This document shows, piece by piece, positions 1-11,110 of a stretch of 64,000 nucleotides of DNA. The notes below the pieces were generated by a model that saw only the letters and a program-made list of their open reading frames with translations, made no database searches and was not told the DNA's origin. Made by a program: the position numbers and the translations under genes. The first letter of the stretch is position 1. Every line of letters starts with the position of its first letter. This DNA comes from Fragilaria crotonensis. Lineage: Eukaryota; Bacillariophyta; Fragilariophyceae; Fragilariales; Fragilariaceae. The DNA lies in contig JAKSYS010000341.1 in the NCBI GenBank assembly GCA_022925895.1, forward strand, positions 1 to 64,000, given 5' to 3'.

Positions 1-964
1 GTACGCCTACTCATGCACCTTTTTCAGCTGAAGTGACCTTCGTGCCGAATCTTTGAAGATTACATGTGCCAATTCATGTGGCGAGGTAAAGTTCAAAGAC
101 TCCGAAAAGCGAGCATTCCAAAATTCGATTCGCCCAAAACGATTCATTCGTTCATTGGTACAAATTATTTTGCTCCACTTGCCTTCAATGGGGAGTGTGG
201 TGCCCACCATATGAATCGGCACAAGAGGATTCGATTCATGGAAAATGGTGGCTTTGGCTTCCTGCGTCCGTCCGCGAAGGACTCATTCATGTCGGGTTAA
301 TCTACACCGCCCTCACTCAAGAATCAACCTTCCCGAATGGTTCACGAGAACAGAGCGCCGTTGAAGGCTGCCCTCCCAAGCAGGATATCACGTGGTGTAT
401 TCATTGTTCCGCCTACATCATCCCCTTCTCCATTCAGTGTTCTCAACTGCTAGGAAATCCTCGCCAGCGCGTACCGCCATTCAGTTTGTACATCCGTCGG
501 CTTCAAGACTTCATGGTGCGCGAGCGTCAAGCCACTCGCACGTACACCGAATCAGAGGCTCTCGACCTTTCGGTCCGCAATCTGACGTCCGAATGGCGCC
601 CGAGATCCGACGTTTAGTCGAACGCGATAAGCGCACTGGACACGATGGTGCGCTTCCGTTCAAACTCTCGTTGGCGCAACTCGCAACGACGTTCGTCGAG
701 TATGCATCCGAAATCGGCGACCCACCGTCCTCGCAGCAGTCGTCAACGGAAGGACGCCGACGTCCATCATCCGACGCATTGAAACCGCGTCGCCTGACTT
801 CTCGTCGTCCATGTCCGAAGCGACCCTCGACGACGAGGAGATCAACCTGATGGTTCGCGCCATTTCCCAGAACCAAGATGCATCTTCTGTTTGTCTTGGT
901 TGCCATTTGCCAGGTCATAAATTGAGGACTGCAACGCTTCGTTGACTACATTGTCGCCGAAGGG
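1..964 (+). other. Unresolved upstream part of the copia element
   Basis: No protein family is recognisable here. Short plus-strand frames exist (195-617 and 392-850), but none shows a clear gag or zinc-knuckle motif. Because the recognisable copia protein starts just downstream on the same strand, this stretch is probably decayed gag or untranslated leader of that element. The 5' LTR is not identifiable and may lie before the window. Confidence 0.35.
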
Positions 965-2062
965 TTGGCACAACGCAATCCTCAGCTCAAGGCGCAGATC
1001 GCGAACTCGCACAAGCAGTTTCGCAGCCGCCTGAACTCGGCCAATACCCGTGGTCGCCACCGCCTCCCACCAACCGGACCATGCGTCGCATCTTGGAACA
1101 TGAGCCGGCCGGCGCTTGAGGTCCCTGCCACCGAAGACAAGGACGACGACGAGGATGAAGACGAATTAGTTGGCTTCCAACAAAATTCCCTCCGCGTCAC
1201 CGCTGCTGAAGAAGTCGACTTTGAGGCATGTTTCGACGCCCCCAGCACCAACTCCATCACCATCCCTGTCGCTGATGCAAATCCTGCACTTCCAGCGTCA
1301 GAGACAATTCACATCGACGACGCTCTTCCTGAACCTATCCTACTTCGTCGACTGGCTGAAACGTATGATCGCGAACGTCAACTCGTTCGCGCATGCCGAC
1401 AACGGATCGATGGCATGCACTGCCAACGATCGCAAGCTTCTCTTGCCTACCGCCCTCTCAGTCGCACCAACGTCCGCCTCTTTGACGCCGGTCACCATGC
1501 GCATCAACCTATCGGTGTCGGCTTCCTGTGCGTGCCGGTTGATAATCGTGGAAATGCCGGAGGCCCATCGTCCGTATTCATTCGGACATATTACACCCCA
1601 CAATTCCAGGCATCATCATTTCCCATGCAGCTATTTCAAAGCAGCTCGGTACCGATGGCTACCACATGTCAAGCTTCTCTGAAAACATCGGACACATTCA
1701 CTTTCCGCACCGCCTTCGTCGCTCGCAAGATATACATCATCTTGCAACCGACGGCAAGCCGCGGCGGCTTGACGTTCACTGAGGCCTTGATTGCCCCGAC
1801 AGCTGAGGCCCATTTAGCGCCGCTACCATCGGACCAAGTCGTTCGGAAACTGTGCACCGAACATGCACCAGTCACCGCAGCAACAATTCTTGATCCCATC
1901 GATGGTATGACCTGCGATGCCTGTCATTCTCCACCTGCCCCGAATTCTAATGTGCTGCCCGCTTCACCCGACGGCAACGCAAGACCTTACGTTTTGGACA
2001 AGGAATGGCTCCGGCGGGTCTCGATTTCATTGTCCCCGTCAATATCGACACAGACCGCTTAA
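965..2062 (+). pseudogene. Copia gag-protease region (broken)
   Basis: A 365-codon frame with an acidic segment (residues about 55-68, rich in D/E) followed by sequence resembling the protease-to-integrase part of diatom copia polyproteins, including FDAGHHAH at about residue 172 and a stretch ending FIRTYYTP. After about position 1605 the family-like sequence continues in another frame (ISHAAISKQLGTDGYHMSS can be read there), then returns, so at least two indels are present. No clean catalytic DSG triplet of a copia aspartic protease is seen in this frame. It would have cut the Gag-Pol polyprotein; here it is surely inactive. Confidence 0.6.
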
Positions 2063-2171
2063 GCCACGAAGGCCATCGCTCAGAAGATCTCCTCGCTCAA
2101 CGTCCAACGATCCTGGACGGTGACGTTCATTTCCGGAACTCTCTTCGCCTTTATGCACGGATGCATATGCC

Positions 2172-3120
2172 GTGCGCTCCCTGAGTCGTACGGCTCTGCG
2201 AATGTTGTGGCACCAACGGCTTGGGCACATCAATTTTCGTCGTCTGTCGGAGATGCATCGTTTTGTAAAAGGGATGCCGCAATTCCAGATTCCAACCGAA
2301 CTTGAAGGATGTCCCATCTGTCTTGCTGCCAAACTCCGCAAAGCACCAAAAGGAATCGAAACCACAATGAGAGCGACAACGTGTAACCAAGGATTGTCGA
2401 TCGATTTTGGCTTCATGGTCCAGAAGAGCCGGGACTCAGTTCGACACAACACCCTCGTCGGCCTCAACGGAGAGACTTGTTATGTCCTTCTTACTGATCA
2501 CTTCAGTGGTCGAATCTTCGGTCGCGCCTTCGCAACGAAAGCACCTCCCATCGATTGGATCAACAGCTGGCTTGCAAGCAACTCCCCGCAATGTCCCGAC
2601 AAGTATGTTCGCATGGATGGAGGTGGTGAGCTCGGAAAGTGCCGCGACATCCATCGCACCTTCGCAAACTTTGGATATGCCGTGGAACTGACCGGTCCGG
2701 ATTCGTCGCATCAGAATGGACCTGGAGAGCGTCCACATCAGACGATCGGCGATGCTCTTCGCACCATGCTTTCCGGTGCGAATCTCCAGCCCAACTTCTG
2801 GCCGTATGCATTCTACCACTACATTCGCTTGTATAACTTCGTCCCCCACGGCGATCGACCTACAAGCCCATACGAGATGTGTGGTGCCCCTCTCCCAAAT
2901 CTGGCAAAGCTACGGACCTTGGATGTCGGATCCACGTTCGTCCAACGACTGCTCGATACGGTCGCGTCGTTCCGAACTCCCGCCTCGGTATTTTTCTCGG
3001 GTACTCGCGCTCCTGAAGGTCATGTATTACTTCGACCTTGGCAGCTCGACCGTCAAAACCGCCACCCATGCGCGTTTCGACGAGGGCATGAACGATCTAG
3101 ATGAACCGCCTCCTATGTGA
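2172..3120 (+). pseudogene. Copia integrase (GAG-pre-integrase plus catalytic core)
   Basis: The frame begins with the pre-integrase zinc motif (LWHQRLGHINF, then CPICLAAK, an H-x-C-C arrangement). The integrase core follows: LLTDHFSGR gives the first Asp, RMDGGGELG the second and SSHQNGPGER the Glu-containing third block, so a DDE-like triad is visible. The C-terminal part (SPYEMCG, FFSGTRAPEG) is followed by a frame change near 2930, after which family-like sequence (YFDLGSSTVKTATHARFDEG) runs in the other plus frame to 3118. Integrases join element cDNA to the host chromosome in the nucleus. This copy is interrupted and should be inactive. Confidence 0.8.
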
Positions 3121-3279
3121 AGCTCCTCCGGAACCTTGCCGATGACGGCGTCGCGGTCCGGACCGTCTGGATCTCCCAGCCTTCAACCTGGAAGTCTCTG
3201 ATGACCCATTCGAACGCCTTGACGAACTGTCCCCGTCCATCACCTGTGAGCATCCCTGCCTCGGTTTCGAAATCATGGA

Positions 3280-4581
3280 GTGTCACATTCGGAGACGAGG
3301 TATGTTTCCGGTGTTGTTGCAAATACCACGGCCTCGCGGATCCGAAATGTTCGCCGTAAATACATCGGCGCCGTTGTATCCATTAATGACGTCGCCGTGT
3401 TCACTGCGGCATCTATCTTGGACGCACTTCGTGTTGTGGCCGCATCGGACGAGCAAACGTTCAAGATTGTTTTCGCACCGGACCGATATATCCCAGTTGT
3501 CGATCGGCATCTTGACCAGCCGATTCATCTATCTGTGGAACAATTGCGTACAGTCTCTGCCATCCGGTCCTCCTCCCCGCAACCGAACCTGCCTGACGGC
3601 GGTATCGCATGCAACGAAGACAGCACCATCGATGATGACCATGTTCAGTTGCTCCTTCGCTCCCTGAATACAACGACGCATGGGACTCCGGAAGAACAAA
3701 GCCTCGGGAGCTTCACTCGACGTAAGCTCCGACGCCTCCCAAACTGGAAAGAATGGCAAGACGCCGAATTCAAGCAGCTTGATTCGATGGCCAAACAAGA
3801 AATGTATGGCGCCCTGTTCCTGCTCCCAGAGATGCTATTGTGCTCCGGCAACATTGGAACTACGCCATCAAAGGCGACGGTTCGGAAAGCAAGAAACTGC
3901 TGCGATGGATCCCTCGCGCAGCTCCACAGCTCAAGTTGGCTAACACCTATTCTAGCTGCATCGAACAACCTTGTATGCGCCTTTTCTTTGCTCTGTGTGC
4001 TCATGAGGGTTATGTCAGTCTGAAAGTGGACGCGACGAACGCGTATGCGAACTCGCCGCCACCAAATCAGCCCACGTTCGTGGTCATCGATGATCAATAC
4101 GCCGACTGGTATCTCGCTCGTCACGGTACGGTCGTCTCTCGAGAAATGGTGCTCCTGTTCAACATGCTCTCAAGGCCATCCAGAATCCGGAGCGCTTTGG
4201 GAAAAGTTCGTGAACTCTGTCATCGCTCGTCACGGTTTCACTTCGACCACCCACGAGCGCAGTCTCTATCAAGGAACTTGGGACACCGAATGCTTATATG
4301 TCGCCAAGTTGACGATATGGCCATCGGATGTGAACGTTGACGCCATCAAAGACCTTGTTCGTGTCATTTGCGCCGAAGACGGCATCGATCTCCGCGACGA
4401 AGGTATCCTGAATTCGTTCAATGGTGTCGACGTCGACCAACGCGACCGATACATCAAGATCACGTGTGAAACATACATTGATAAATTGCTGGCGCACTAT
4501 GGTTGGTCGTCATCCGGATCACGAGAGACGGACGAAACCCATCGAGCCACTTGCCGCATCGACAACACAACAAATGTTTGA
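3280..4581 (+). pseudogene. Copia reverse transcriptase (broken)
   Basis: The upstream linker includes FTRRKLRRLPNWKEWQDAEF at about 3712, the typical entry to copia RT. RT sequence then spreads over three frames: WNYAIKGDGSESKK (about 3850), LKVDATNAYANS (block A, about 4020), the PSG/ALWEKF region (about 4190) and QVDDMAIGC (block C, catalytic VDD, about 4305). The stretch to 4581 holds the RT C-terminal part (YIDKLLAHYGW). Frame breaks occur near 3830, 4150-4190 and 4330. It would copy element RNA to DNA in virus-like particles; in this state it cannot make one protein. Confidence 0.75.
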
Positions 4582-4589
4582 CGACTACG

Positions 4590-5327
4590 CTAATGCACCT
4601 CGTGACGGAACCGCAGAATATTATGATCTTGAAACGGCTGCTGGGTTTTCGTATCGAAGTGTCTTGGGAGCGTTGATTTACGCCTATGTGGTTGCTCGAC
4701 CGGACATCGGATACGCGGTCACGACACTTGCCCGTTTCTCCGATCACCCGGCAAAGGTGCACTACGACGCATTACGTCGTGTCGCACGGTACCTACGAAT
4801 GACGAAAAATTGGGGTTTGTTCTATTGGAGAAACGTGCTTCTCTCATCACTTCCGCCTGGCGACTTCAAGATTCTCATTCCGGACTCGTCCCTCCTGATT
4901 TCCGCAAGTTCAATCCTCGACCGAACTTGCTGGTTACGTCGACGCAGCCCATGCAACGGACCTTGTCACGCGTCGTTCTATTACCGGGCTCGTCTTCATG
5001 TTCTGCGGTGGCCCTCTGGCTTACAAGTCAAAGATTCAATCGACCGTTTCCACAAGCTCCACCGAAGCAGAGTTCCTTGCAGCTGTCCATGCCGCCAAGA
5101 TTGCCAAGTACCTCCGATCGATCCTTTCAGAACTTGGGTACGCACAACTCGGCCCAACTACGTTGTTCGAAGACAACGCTGCCGCCATCTTGATGGTTAA
5201 TGCGAGTCGTCCCACGCCGCGCGCTCGTCATATCGACATCCAGCATTTTGCCCTCCAAGAATGGAAGGCAGCGAATGAGATTGTTCTTTCTCACATTCCT
5301 GGTGTCGTCAACTCCGCGGATTCCTGA
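4590..5327 (+). pseudogene. Copia RNase H domain (broken)
   Basis: Two frames together spell a copia RNase H. The first (about 4570-4840) has GFSYRSVLGALIYAYV and ARPDIGYAVTTLARF, the typical connection region. The second (4998-5327) has KSKIQSTVSTSSTEAEFLAA with the catalytic Glu, then FEDNAAAILMVN with a catalytic Asp and RARHIDIQHFALQEW. A frame change lies between about 4840 and 4998. RNase H removes the RNA strand after reverse transcription. The frame ends at 5327; the normal C-terminal LADxLTK motif is not visible, so the protein is probably truncated. Confidence 0.75.
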
Positions 5328-5465
5328 CGAAATCGCTTGGGTCCACGCTTCATCATCGTCATGTTCGCCGCCTCATGGGTCACTATGGTGCCCGTGGATA
5401 CCCCGGCCCTGAAGTTCTTATCCTTCAAGATACACTTCTGTTGCTCATTGCATGCTATGGCTTAC

Positions 5466-6318
5466 AATGGGGAGTGTGTCAGTGCATATTTCATTCTTGC
5501 TACTGTGCAATGCCTAATCGCGCACAGTCTACTATCTACAGTCGTTGACATGCATGACGCATGCGCAACTCCGACTAGTTTAGCTTAAGGCCGATGTACC
5601 CATCGGCTCACAACTTTAACTTAGCCTAAAACTATTACCTCCACTGCATTCTTGCCGGTCTACGATCGTAAGGGTGAAGAGGTACAGTTGTTGCTTCGTC
5701 CCCATCTATAACTCACGACATCACTATCACCGACACCCTCGCCACTGCGTACCTCGTCGGATATCGCCGCTCTTCCGTTCATTGTGCTGTCGTGTTCTCC
5801 CTCTTCTGTTTCTGACGGTCTCGCACTAACTCGACTCCCAAGCGAGCCAACGTATGTGAAGCTACCGTACTAGAGAGGGTCTCACAGACACGTAAAAGTT
5901 TGTCGTATGCGTGATGACAATGACGCAGTGCGAACCTACGTTGAAATATATGTAGAGGATTGTCTTTTGTGTTGTGACACGGATGCAAACAAGTACTACC
6001 ACTTACGTACGCGTACCAAGTGACGTACGAACGCATGGCGTTAATTGTATATAAACGTCATCGCAAAACGTCAGTTTTGTTACACGAAATGAATCGTGTT
6101 TTTATTTTCAACGCACAGATTTGTCCATGATTCCTTTAATTAAGGAATCTTAGACTTCTAGTTAAGGCTAATTAAATATAGTGTAGAATATATTAATCCA
6201 ACCATTCAATTATTTATTACTATTAAATGCAAGTCAATAATAATCTAAGTACCGGCATCTTTCAACTCCCATCATTGTTAAACATACATTTGCATGACTT
6301 GTATACACATGAAACACT
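5466..6318 (+). other. Candidate polypurine tract and 3' LTR region
   Basis: No gene is seen. AATGGGGAGTGTG (5466-5478) fits a polypurine tract followed by a TG-starting LTR. A TATA-like TGTATATAAACG lies at about 6047, and 6120-6318 is AT-rich. Without the 5' LTR in the window, the right end of the LTR cannot be set, and it may lie anywhere up to the next insertion at 6333. Confidence 0.3.
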
Positions 6319-7188
6319 TAGCTTTCATGTATAGAATTTTTTCCGAGGAGTTTTTGCCAAGTAAGTGGTTGTTTCTACGTGAGTTCTGGTACGTTTTCTA
6401 CGCAACTTAGAGCACAACAAAGTCAAGTCAACGGATGGCACTACAGCCTTCCCCCGACCTCTCGTCTACAAGTATCAACACCAATATGCTTGAGAATGAT
6501 TGTGGTGCAATTGGCATCAACGCGTACGGAGCGGTTGCAGCGTTTGAGGTACCATCAGATGTGCGACGTGATCGATTTTTTCCTCATGTAGAAACCGGTA
6601 TTGTTTCTACGCTGTCTATCCCCCAAATTTTGCTTGATTCAACACCATCAGAGACGAAGGACCTCCGACCGATTGTTGGTATCCATACCAGCACCGTGAC
6701 CTATTTTACTGCTGACCGAAGTACTGTGACGAAATCCGATATGACTATTGGGGTGACTCCACCCAGTTCCATGACCCAACCCCTTTCCGCTTTGCGCCCT
6801 TTGGCGTTCCAAATGACCGAACACACCGCTACCAAATTCCGAACGAAAGTTGGAGTGACCCGATCCTCCGAGTATACCGCTACGCACCACATGGTGGTGC
6901 TCTACATGCTACCGACGTACACTGCGACTACTAAACCTACGGCAACTAAGTTCAATGATCCAAGGTTTTTCCCGCACTACAGTCACCCTCCCTATGATAC
7001 AACGACTCCATGCAGCATTATTTGGCACAATTGCAGTACAACAGGCGTATTGCAGTAACACAAAACAATTATGGTGGCCTCTACTGTACCCCAGGGTAGC
7101 GGTCATCCGTGTGAGTCGAGTTCCGTCGTCATCCGGAACAGCGGCAGCACGTAAAATAGATATTCGGTTTTTTTTAGCTTTCATGTAT
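6319..7188 (+). mobile_element. Non-LTR-tailed insertion 'D2' with target duplication
   Basis: The sequence TTAGCTTTCATGTAT occurs at 6318-6332 and again at 7174-7188. Between them lie 842 bp (6333-7174) ending in a T-rich tail. The last about 75 bp (from 7100) share the 3'-end signature seen at the ends of non-LTR elements G and E and of insertion D: a CCGTGTGAGTCGAG-like block, then GCGGCAGCACGTAAAATAG, then AT-rich sequence and a T run. This is the footprint of target-primed reverse transcription. The body does not resemble the RNase H or zinc-finger ends of G or E, so it is either a diverged 3' untranslated region or a non-autonomous element using a borrowed tail. Confidence 0.8.
6435..7058 (+). 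CDS. Threonine-rich ORF inside D2, unknown
   Basis: A 207-codon open frame inside the D2 insertion. It is rich in Thr, Pro and Ser, with a loosely repeating TATK/TVT pattern after about residue 80. There is no signal peptide, no membrane segment and no recognisable domain. It begins about 100 bp after the insertion's left edge and stops about 30 bp before the conserved tail. It may be chance open sequence in low-complexity DNA, or a degenerate cargo ORF of the insertion. I would not assign a function. Confidence 0.2.
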   Translation: MALQPSPDLSSTSINTNMLENDCGAIGINAYGAVAAFEVPSDVRRDRFFPHVETGIVSTLSIPQILLDSTPSETKDLRPIVGIHTSTVTYFTADRSTVTKSDMTIGVTPPSSMTQPLSALRPLAFQMTEHTATKFRTKVGVTRSSEYTATHHMVVLYMLPTYTATTKPTATKFNDPRFFPHYSHPPYDTTTPCSIIWHNCSTTGVLQ

Positions 7189-7383
7189 GTGTATTGAATG
7201 TGGATACTAATTAATTTGTTAGCAAATTAAGTCTTACTAAAAATTTATTACTTACAAATATTCTTAACAAGAAAGCACAGGCGCCTGTAACTAAGCATGT
7301 TTGGAATCACTTTTTTGTGTTTTCTCATTAATCCTGCATCGCTTCTGTGTTGCCCTTTAATGTTTGTACTCTTGTAGCGAAAT

Positions 7384-8645
7384 GGACGCTGCTCACCATG
7401 ATGTACCAGGTAGCCGCAGAGCCGAGACCAATGACTGGGGGGCCATGATTAATGCGACGGCATACATGGTTCCTCCTATCATTGAGAAAATGGACACAGC
7501 TAGTCTGGACATCGGGAATGGTGACAGAGCCCAGATCCACATGAATACACACAGCAAAGACAACTCAGATGATGATGTAAGTGATGACAATCCCAATGCT
7601 AAGAAGCGGGGGTTCCAGCATGTCTACAAGTCAAAGACAAATTCCAGTCACAGAGTGATGGTGGCACATGAAGCATCGACAACAAAAGGTACGCCAAATA
7701 GCAAGCTGGGCAAGCGTAGAGATAATAAAAAGTCGAAGAAAATTGACAGCCTACAGGAGGTGTTGCCATCAAATGTGCACGCAATGGGAAGGTCATTCTT
7801 GAGCACACGCCCAGTGTTTTATAGTGGGACACCCAGGAGAAGTCTTCCAAATGCCATTGACAATGGCATTATGCTTTCAGCAATGGAAGATCTAAAGGTA
7901 ATCGATACCATTTTTGGTGCCAGAATGGAGTCTGCTGCTGGTGACACTGTGTTTACCTTGATTCCCCGTCATGATGCAATCCATAAAATGACACATGTGA
8001 AAAAAACAATTGCTTCTTTGTACGCCTTGGACGATGCGAAGCGTGCAGCTGAAGTGCGTGGAAAGACTCGAATCACTGTGGCAGAAGACAATGGCAAGTA
8101 TGTGACAGTTGGCTTGAAACCAAACCGAGGCTCTGTGGGTGTTTCTGAGATCTGGCCGCAGAAATTGACCATTGCTGACAGGAACTCAATTAGGAAGTTA
8201 ATGGCACGTTGTGAGGAGGCTGCCAAGGGCTACATTCCATCAAATGAACTCCGTGGTCTGCGCATTGCACAAGTTCTTGGTGAGTGGAAGGAGATCAGTG
8301 GAGTGTCCTCCAATCAATCTGGAAGTCTTGCTTGTGGGCGGAACTACTATTTGAATTCCCATGTCGATGAGGACTTTTTATTCTTTGACAACCGTTACTT
8401 CTGAACATGGACTGCAACAAGACATTGACAGATACAGCATGGATGCTGATGTCAGTAACTATTTCACTTTTTGCTGAACAAGGAATCGGGTTGCATTGAG
8501 ACCAGGTGACATGCTGATTTTCAATCCGCTGTATCACCACTGTTTGTCCTCCCGTACTTCTGCATTTCAAAGCGTGGATGTCTTTTGTTTGTCGTTGTAC
8601 CTGAAGACGGCAGTGGTTGGTAAGAACGACAATACTTTGCACTAA
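7384..8645 (+). pseudogene. 2-oxoglutarate/Fe(II) dioxygenase-like gene, broken
   Basis: The main frame (7384-8404, from ATG at 7384, 340 codons) has a low-complexity basic N-terminal half (KKRGFQHVYKSK, NKKSKKIDS) and a conserved-looking C-terminal half. GRNYYLNSHVDEDF carries an HxD pair, the usual iron-ligand start of this fold. After 8404 the rest is readable only with frame changes near 8385, 8475 and 8490: a VTSEHGLQQDIDRYSMDAD segment, then ALRPGDMLIFNPLYHHCLSS, which supplies a distal His and the following Ser-Arg, then a VFCLSLYLKTAVVG strand to a stop at about 8643. The layout resembles TET/JBP-like oxygenases of algae, which oxidise modified bases, but that sub-assignment is inference. 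It runs convergent to the helicase end at 8794. The three breaks make it a pseudogene unless they are sequencing errors. Confidence 0.45.
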
Positions 8646-8793
8646 TCACAAATTTAAATGTACATTTTGGAAGGCGGAGGGTACTAGATTGCACAACGAT
8701 TATTGTTGTGATCATTGCGTTGCCGTATTCATACATTGTAGCAGCAGTAGCATTGCATGTCTACATAAACGAGATCCAACATGGTATTCATTA

Positions 8794-9460
8794 CTATGTA
8801 GTTCGAAGAATTGGAACACAATTAACGCCGGGTGTCGGTAATGCTGTCTCCTGGGAGGTCAAAAACTTACAAAAAGATGCTTCAGAAGTATAAATTTCTT
8901 CGATATACGCCTGAAAGGTACCGGAAACTTTTGCTTGGAGGAAGTTGTGCGAGAGTAATCGTCGCAATCTGCCCTTTACTGGGCAGCTGTTGCTTTCGTG
9001 CTTTGGGGCACCTGCTGCTCCTTTGAAAACCCAGCACTCACAGCACGCTGGTTGTTCATGTAATCTTTTAAACGGGCAAAGTTTGCGATCATGTGTACTC
9101 ACACCGCATGCGTAGCACATTTTCCATTGAAGCAAATGTCTTTGTTCTCTGGCAGAGTCTTACTTCCAGTTCCACGTAAGAGTGGTATTCCTCGACATGA
9201 CGGTTTTCACACACAAGACATGCCGTCGTCAATTGTAAGAGAACACGTCGCGCAGCACTTTCGTTCTTTTCAGCATGTCGAATACGGTGAGTGGCCTCAG
9301 TTTGGAGATTTGTCAATGGAATGGTGCGACAGAAAGGACATGCTCCACAGTTGGCAAGCGTTTCTCTCCCAAATGAAGCGGACAAAATCTTGATCGCACA
9401 ACCCTTTTGTCCTTGGGATGCATCGAATAACCAGTCGCGAACTGCGCATGATGTCATAAC
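8794..9460 (-). pseudogene. C-terminal part of helicase copy I (cysteine-rich tail)
   Basis: Two overlapping minus frames (9478-9089 and 9135-8794) form a Cys/His-rich tail: ACPFCRT, TACLVCENRHVEEYH, CYACGVSTHDRKLCPF, ACCECWVF and SNSCPVKG, plausible zinc-binding pairs as at the ends of RecQ-like helicases. The first residues, VMTSCA, are encoded by the same 19 bases (9442-9460) that end the helicase frame at 24953-24971. Removing element G therefore joins this tail to the helicase body of copy I. The stop is at 8794. The frame change near 9100 is one indel. It is the missing end of the gene described at 24953-28383. Confidence 0.7.
9442..9460. repeat. Target-site duplication of G, left copy
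   Basis: CTGCGCATGATGTCATAAC, followed directly by an A run that is the 3' tail of minus-strand element G. The same 19 bases occur at 24953-24971. Confidence 0.9.
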
Positions 9461-9560
9461 AAAAAAAAAAAACCTCAAAATCTACTTTACGTGCTGCCGC
9501 GACATCCAACGAAGGAGATGCTCGACCCGCACGGCCCCACACTATCGCCGAAGTAATAGC
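9461..9560 (-). repeat. Conserved 3' end of G
   Basis: On the minus strand: CCGTGCGGGTCGAGC, about 25 variable bases, GCGGCAGCACGTAAAGTAG, ATTTTGAGG and a T run of about 13. The same signature ends E (54793-54870), D (52050-52116, plus) and D2 (7100-7174, plus), so it is probably the recognition end for the element's reverse transcriptase. Confidence 0.75.
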
Positions 9561-9604
9561 ATGAGACGGTGTGACTCTTGTGGTCCATGGCGGTATTACA
9601 TGCC

Positions 9605-11110
9605 TTATGGTACCGGGTGGAAATACGACCGTATCGATCGGACGCCCTGAATAGATTTTTCTTTGACTCGACGTATACTGTCCTTGAATAATTGGCCATG
9701 CATCGAAATCCAGTTCCGTGTAACCCAGTTCGGCGTCTGCAGATGAGTTCGAACGTCAGTATGTAACATGCGTTGGATGGACGGCTCCATGTGTTGCCGA
9801 GTATCGTATATTTCCCTCAGTTGGCTTGCGACGGCAGCTCGCTCTGCTGCTTGTTTCTCTGTCATGTTGTGTCCGTGGACGTCACCATTCCGCTGCTTCC
9901 ACACCACTTCCCATTGCGTCCAGATTGTTACGATAAGCCGTTGTTGCCACTGAATCCCTGTGCGGCGAAATTTCGTGTGGTTGCGGTGATTTTGGTAGTA
10001 GTCTTCTTGCATGCGAGCCCATTCAACACTAAAACGACCATTAAATAGTTGTCTCCACCCGATGAGATTTTGCTGCCGAATAAGTTTGCCAACATTTGTG
10101 TGAAACAGTACTGGGTTGATTTCATCGGGTTGCTGGGGGTCCAGCCACTGTGCAAAGGCCTTGTTTAGCACGTGTCGCAGGATGGGACTTGTGTGCATGG
10201 TGCTATGGAATGTGTTGAGACTTTGCAGGAAGGACAGTCGCCATGTCTCCCGGCTTGAATGTGGACATCGAATAATATGATCTCGATCTTCACAGTGGTG
10301 CTGACAAAGCGAGCAAGTGCGTTTGCCGGAGTCGAATTTATTCAACAACTCGTGTGTCGGAAGACAATCATGAATCAATTTAGAGATGTACTCGTCGGGT
10401 GTGATGAACTTTGATCGCTTTTCCATGGGCTTTCCAGTGGACCATGCGCATGGTACTGTCGGACCAGTGATACTTCGTTTGGATTTTTGATACCAGAGCT
10501 GGGCTCGTCGAAATCAACCGTATTCGGTCCTCATACTTGCCCGTGATAGTGCCGGTGCTGTGGACCAAATGAATGCCTGTATTTGGAGTCATCAATGCTA
10601 TTGGTCGTGCTAATCCATGCTTGGTTTGAAACGACGTTGCCATTTTGTCTGCGTCTACATTGAGCTGTGCCAGGAGCGATAGACGGTCGTATGGTTGTGA
10701 GTCGTCTTGGTGTCCTTTAACGTGTGTCAAAGACACGCCTGGGAGAAGTCGCAGTCCTTCCTGAATTTCAATTAACAAGTCCCATTCGGGTGTCAATTCG
10801 TCAAGGTGAACCCGTTTGCCTGCCTCTTGGTTGGTGTCATACGATGTTGGATTTGGGGATAACTTGTCGAGAAGACTCTTGCTGTCTGTTCCGATGACCC
10901 TTGCCACGGCTCATGCATTGCCGTGAATGTGGCGATCTGTATCAGAAATCTCAAAATGGATAGCACTCCGCTACATTCTGCCCGATAAGAGTCCATTCGG
11001 GATCCTCTGGATGGTCCCATTCCGCTTGCAACGCGTTCACCTTGGATTGTACTGATGGTCCACCCGAATGCTCCGTGGGTACCGTACTTCTCTGAGCCGT
11101 CACTCCCGGC
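9605..11110 (-). pseudogene. G ORF2 C-terminal part: RNase H and CCHC motif
   Basis: Three minus frames continue the RT protein. Near 11100-10950 the sequence THGAFGWTIS, then GSRMDSYRAECSGVLSILRF holds the first part of a type I RNase H with its Glu. The 10907-10380 frame has GTDSKSLLDKL (Asp), LTHVKGHQDD and LNVDADKMA (last acidic/His block). The 10426-9605 frame gives CSLCQHHCEDRDHIIRCP, a CxxC-H-C zinc-like motif common at LINE C-termini, and a Trp-rich tail (IGWRQLFNGRFSVEWARM). Frame changes near 11090, 10940 and 10420 separate them. RNase H would strip RNA from the cDNA hybrid. E carries the same domains at 54793-56213. Confidence 0.75.

Larger units (their letters stand above)
965..5475 (+). 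mobile_element. Decayed Ty1/copia retrotransposon, diatom type
   Basis: The domains occur in copia order on the plus strand: protease-like region, GAG-pre-integrase zinc motif, integrase, reverse transcriptase, RNase H. Integrase before RT defines Ty1/copia (Pseudoviridae type) as opposed to gypsy. Every domain is recognisable, but the reading frame changes several times (near 1605, 2930, 3830, 4190, 4560 and 4990), so no functional polyprotein is made. A purine-rich stretch (AATGGGGAGTGTG, 5466-5478) follows pol and could be the polypurine tract before a 3' LTR. The wording of the integrase and RT motifs resembles CoDi-type elements known from diatoms. That assignment is from memory of the family, not from a search. 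Confidence 0.8.

Noticed and set aside
185-200. AATGGGGAGTGTG also present at 188-200, like the polypurine tract at 5466
   Set aside because: No pol end precedes it and no LTR can be matched, so a 13-base match is not enough to call another element end.
8385-8500. Introns explaining the frame changes in the dioxygenase-like gene
   Set aside because: The shifts are single bases with continuous protein similarity on both sides, and no GT-AG pair of intron size fits.
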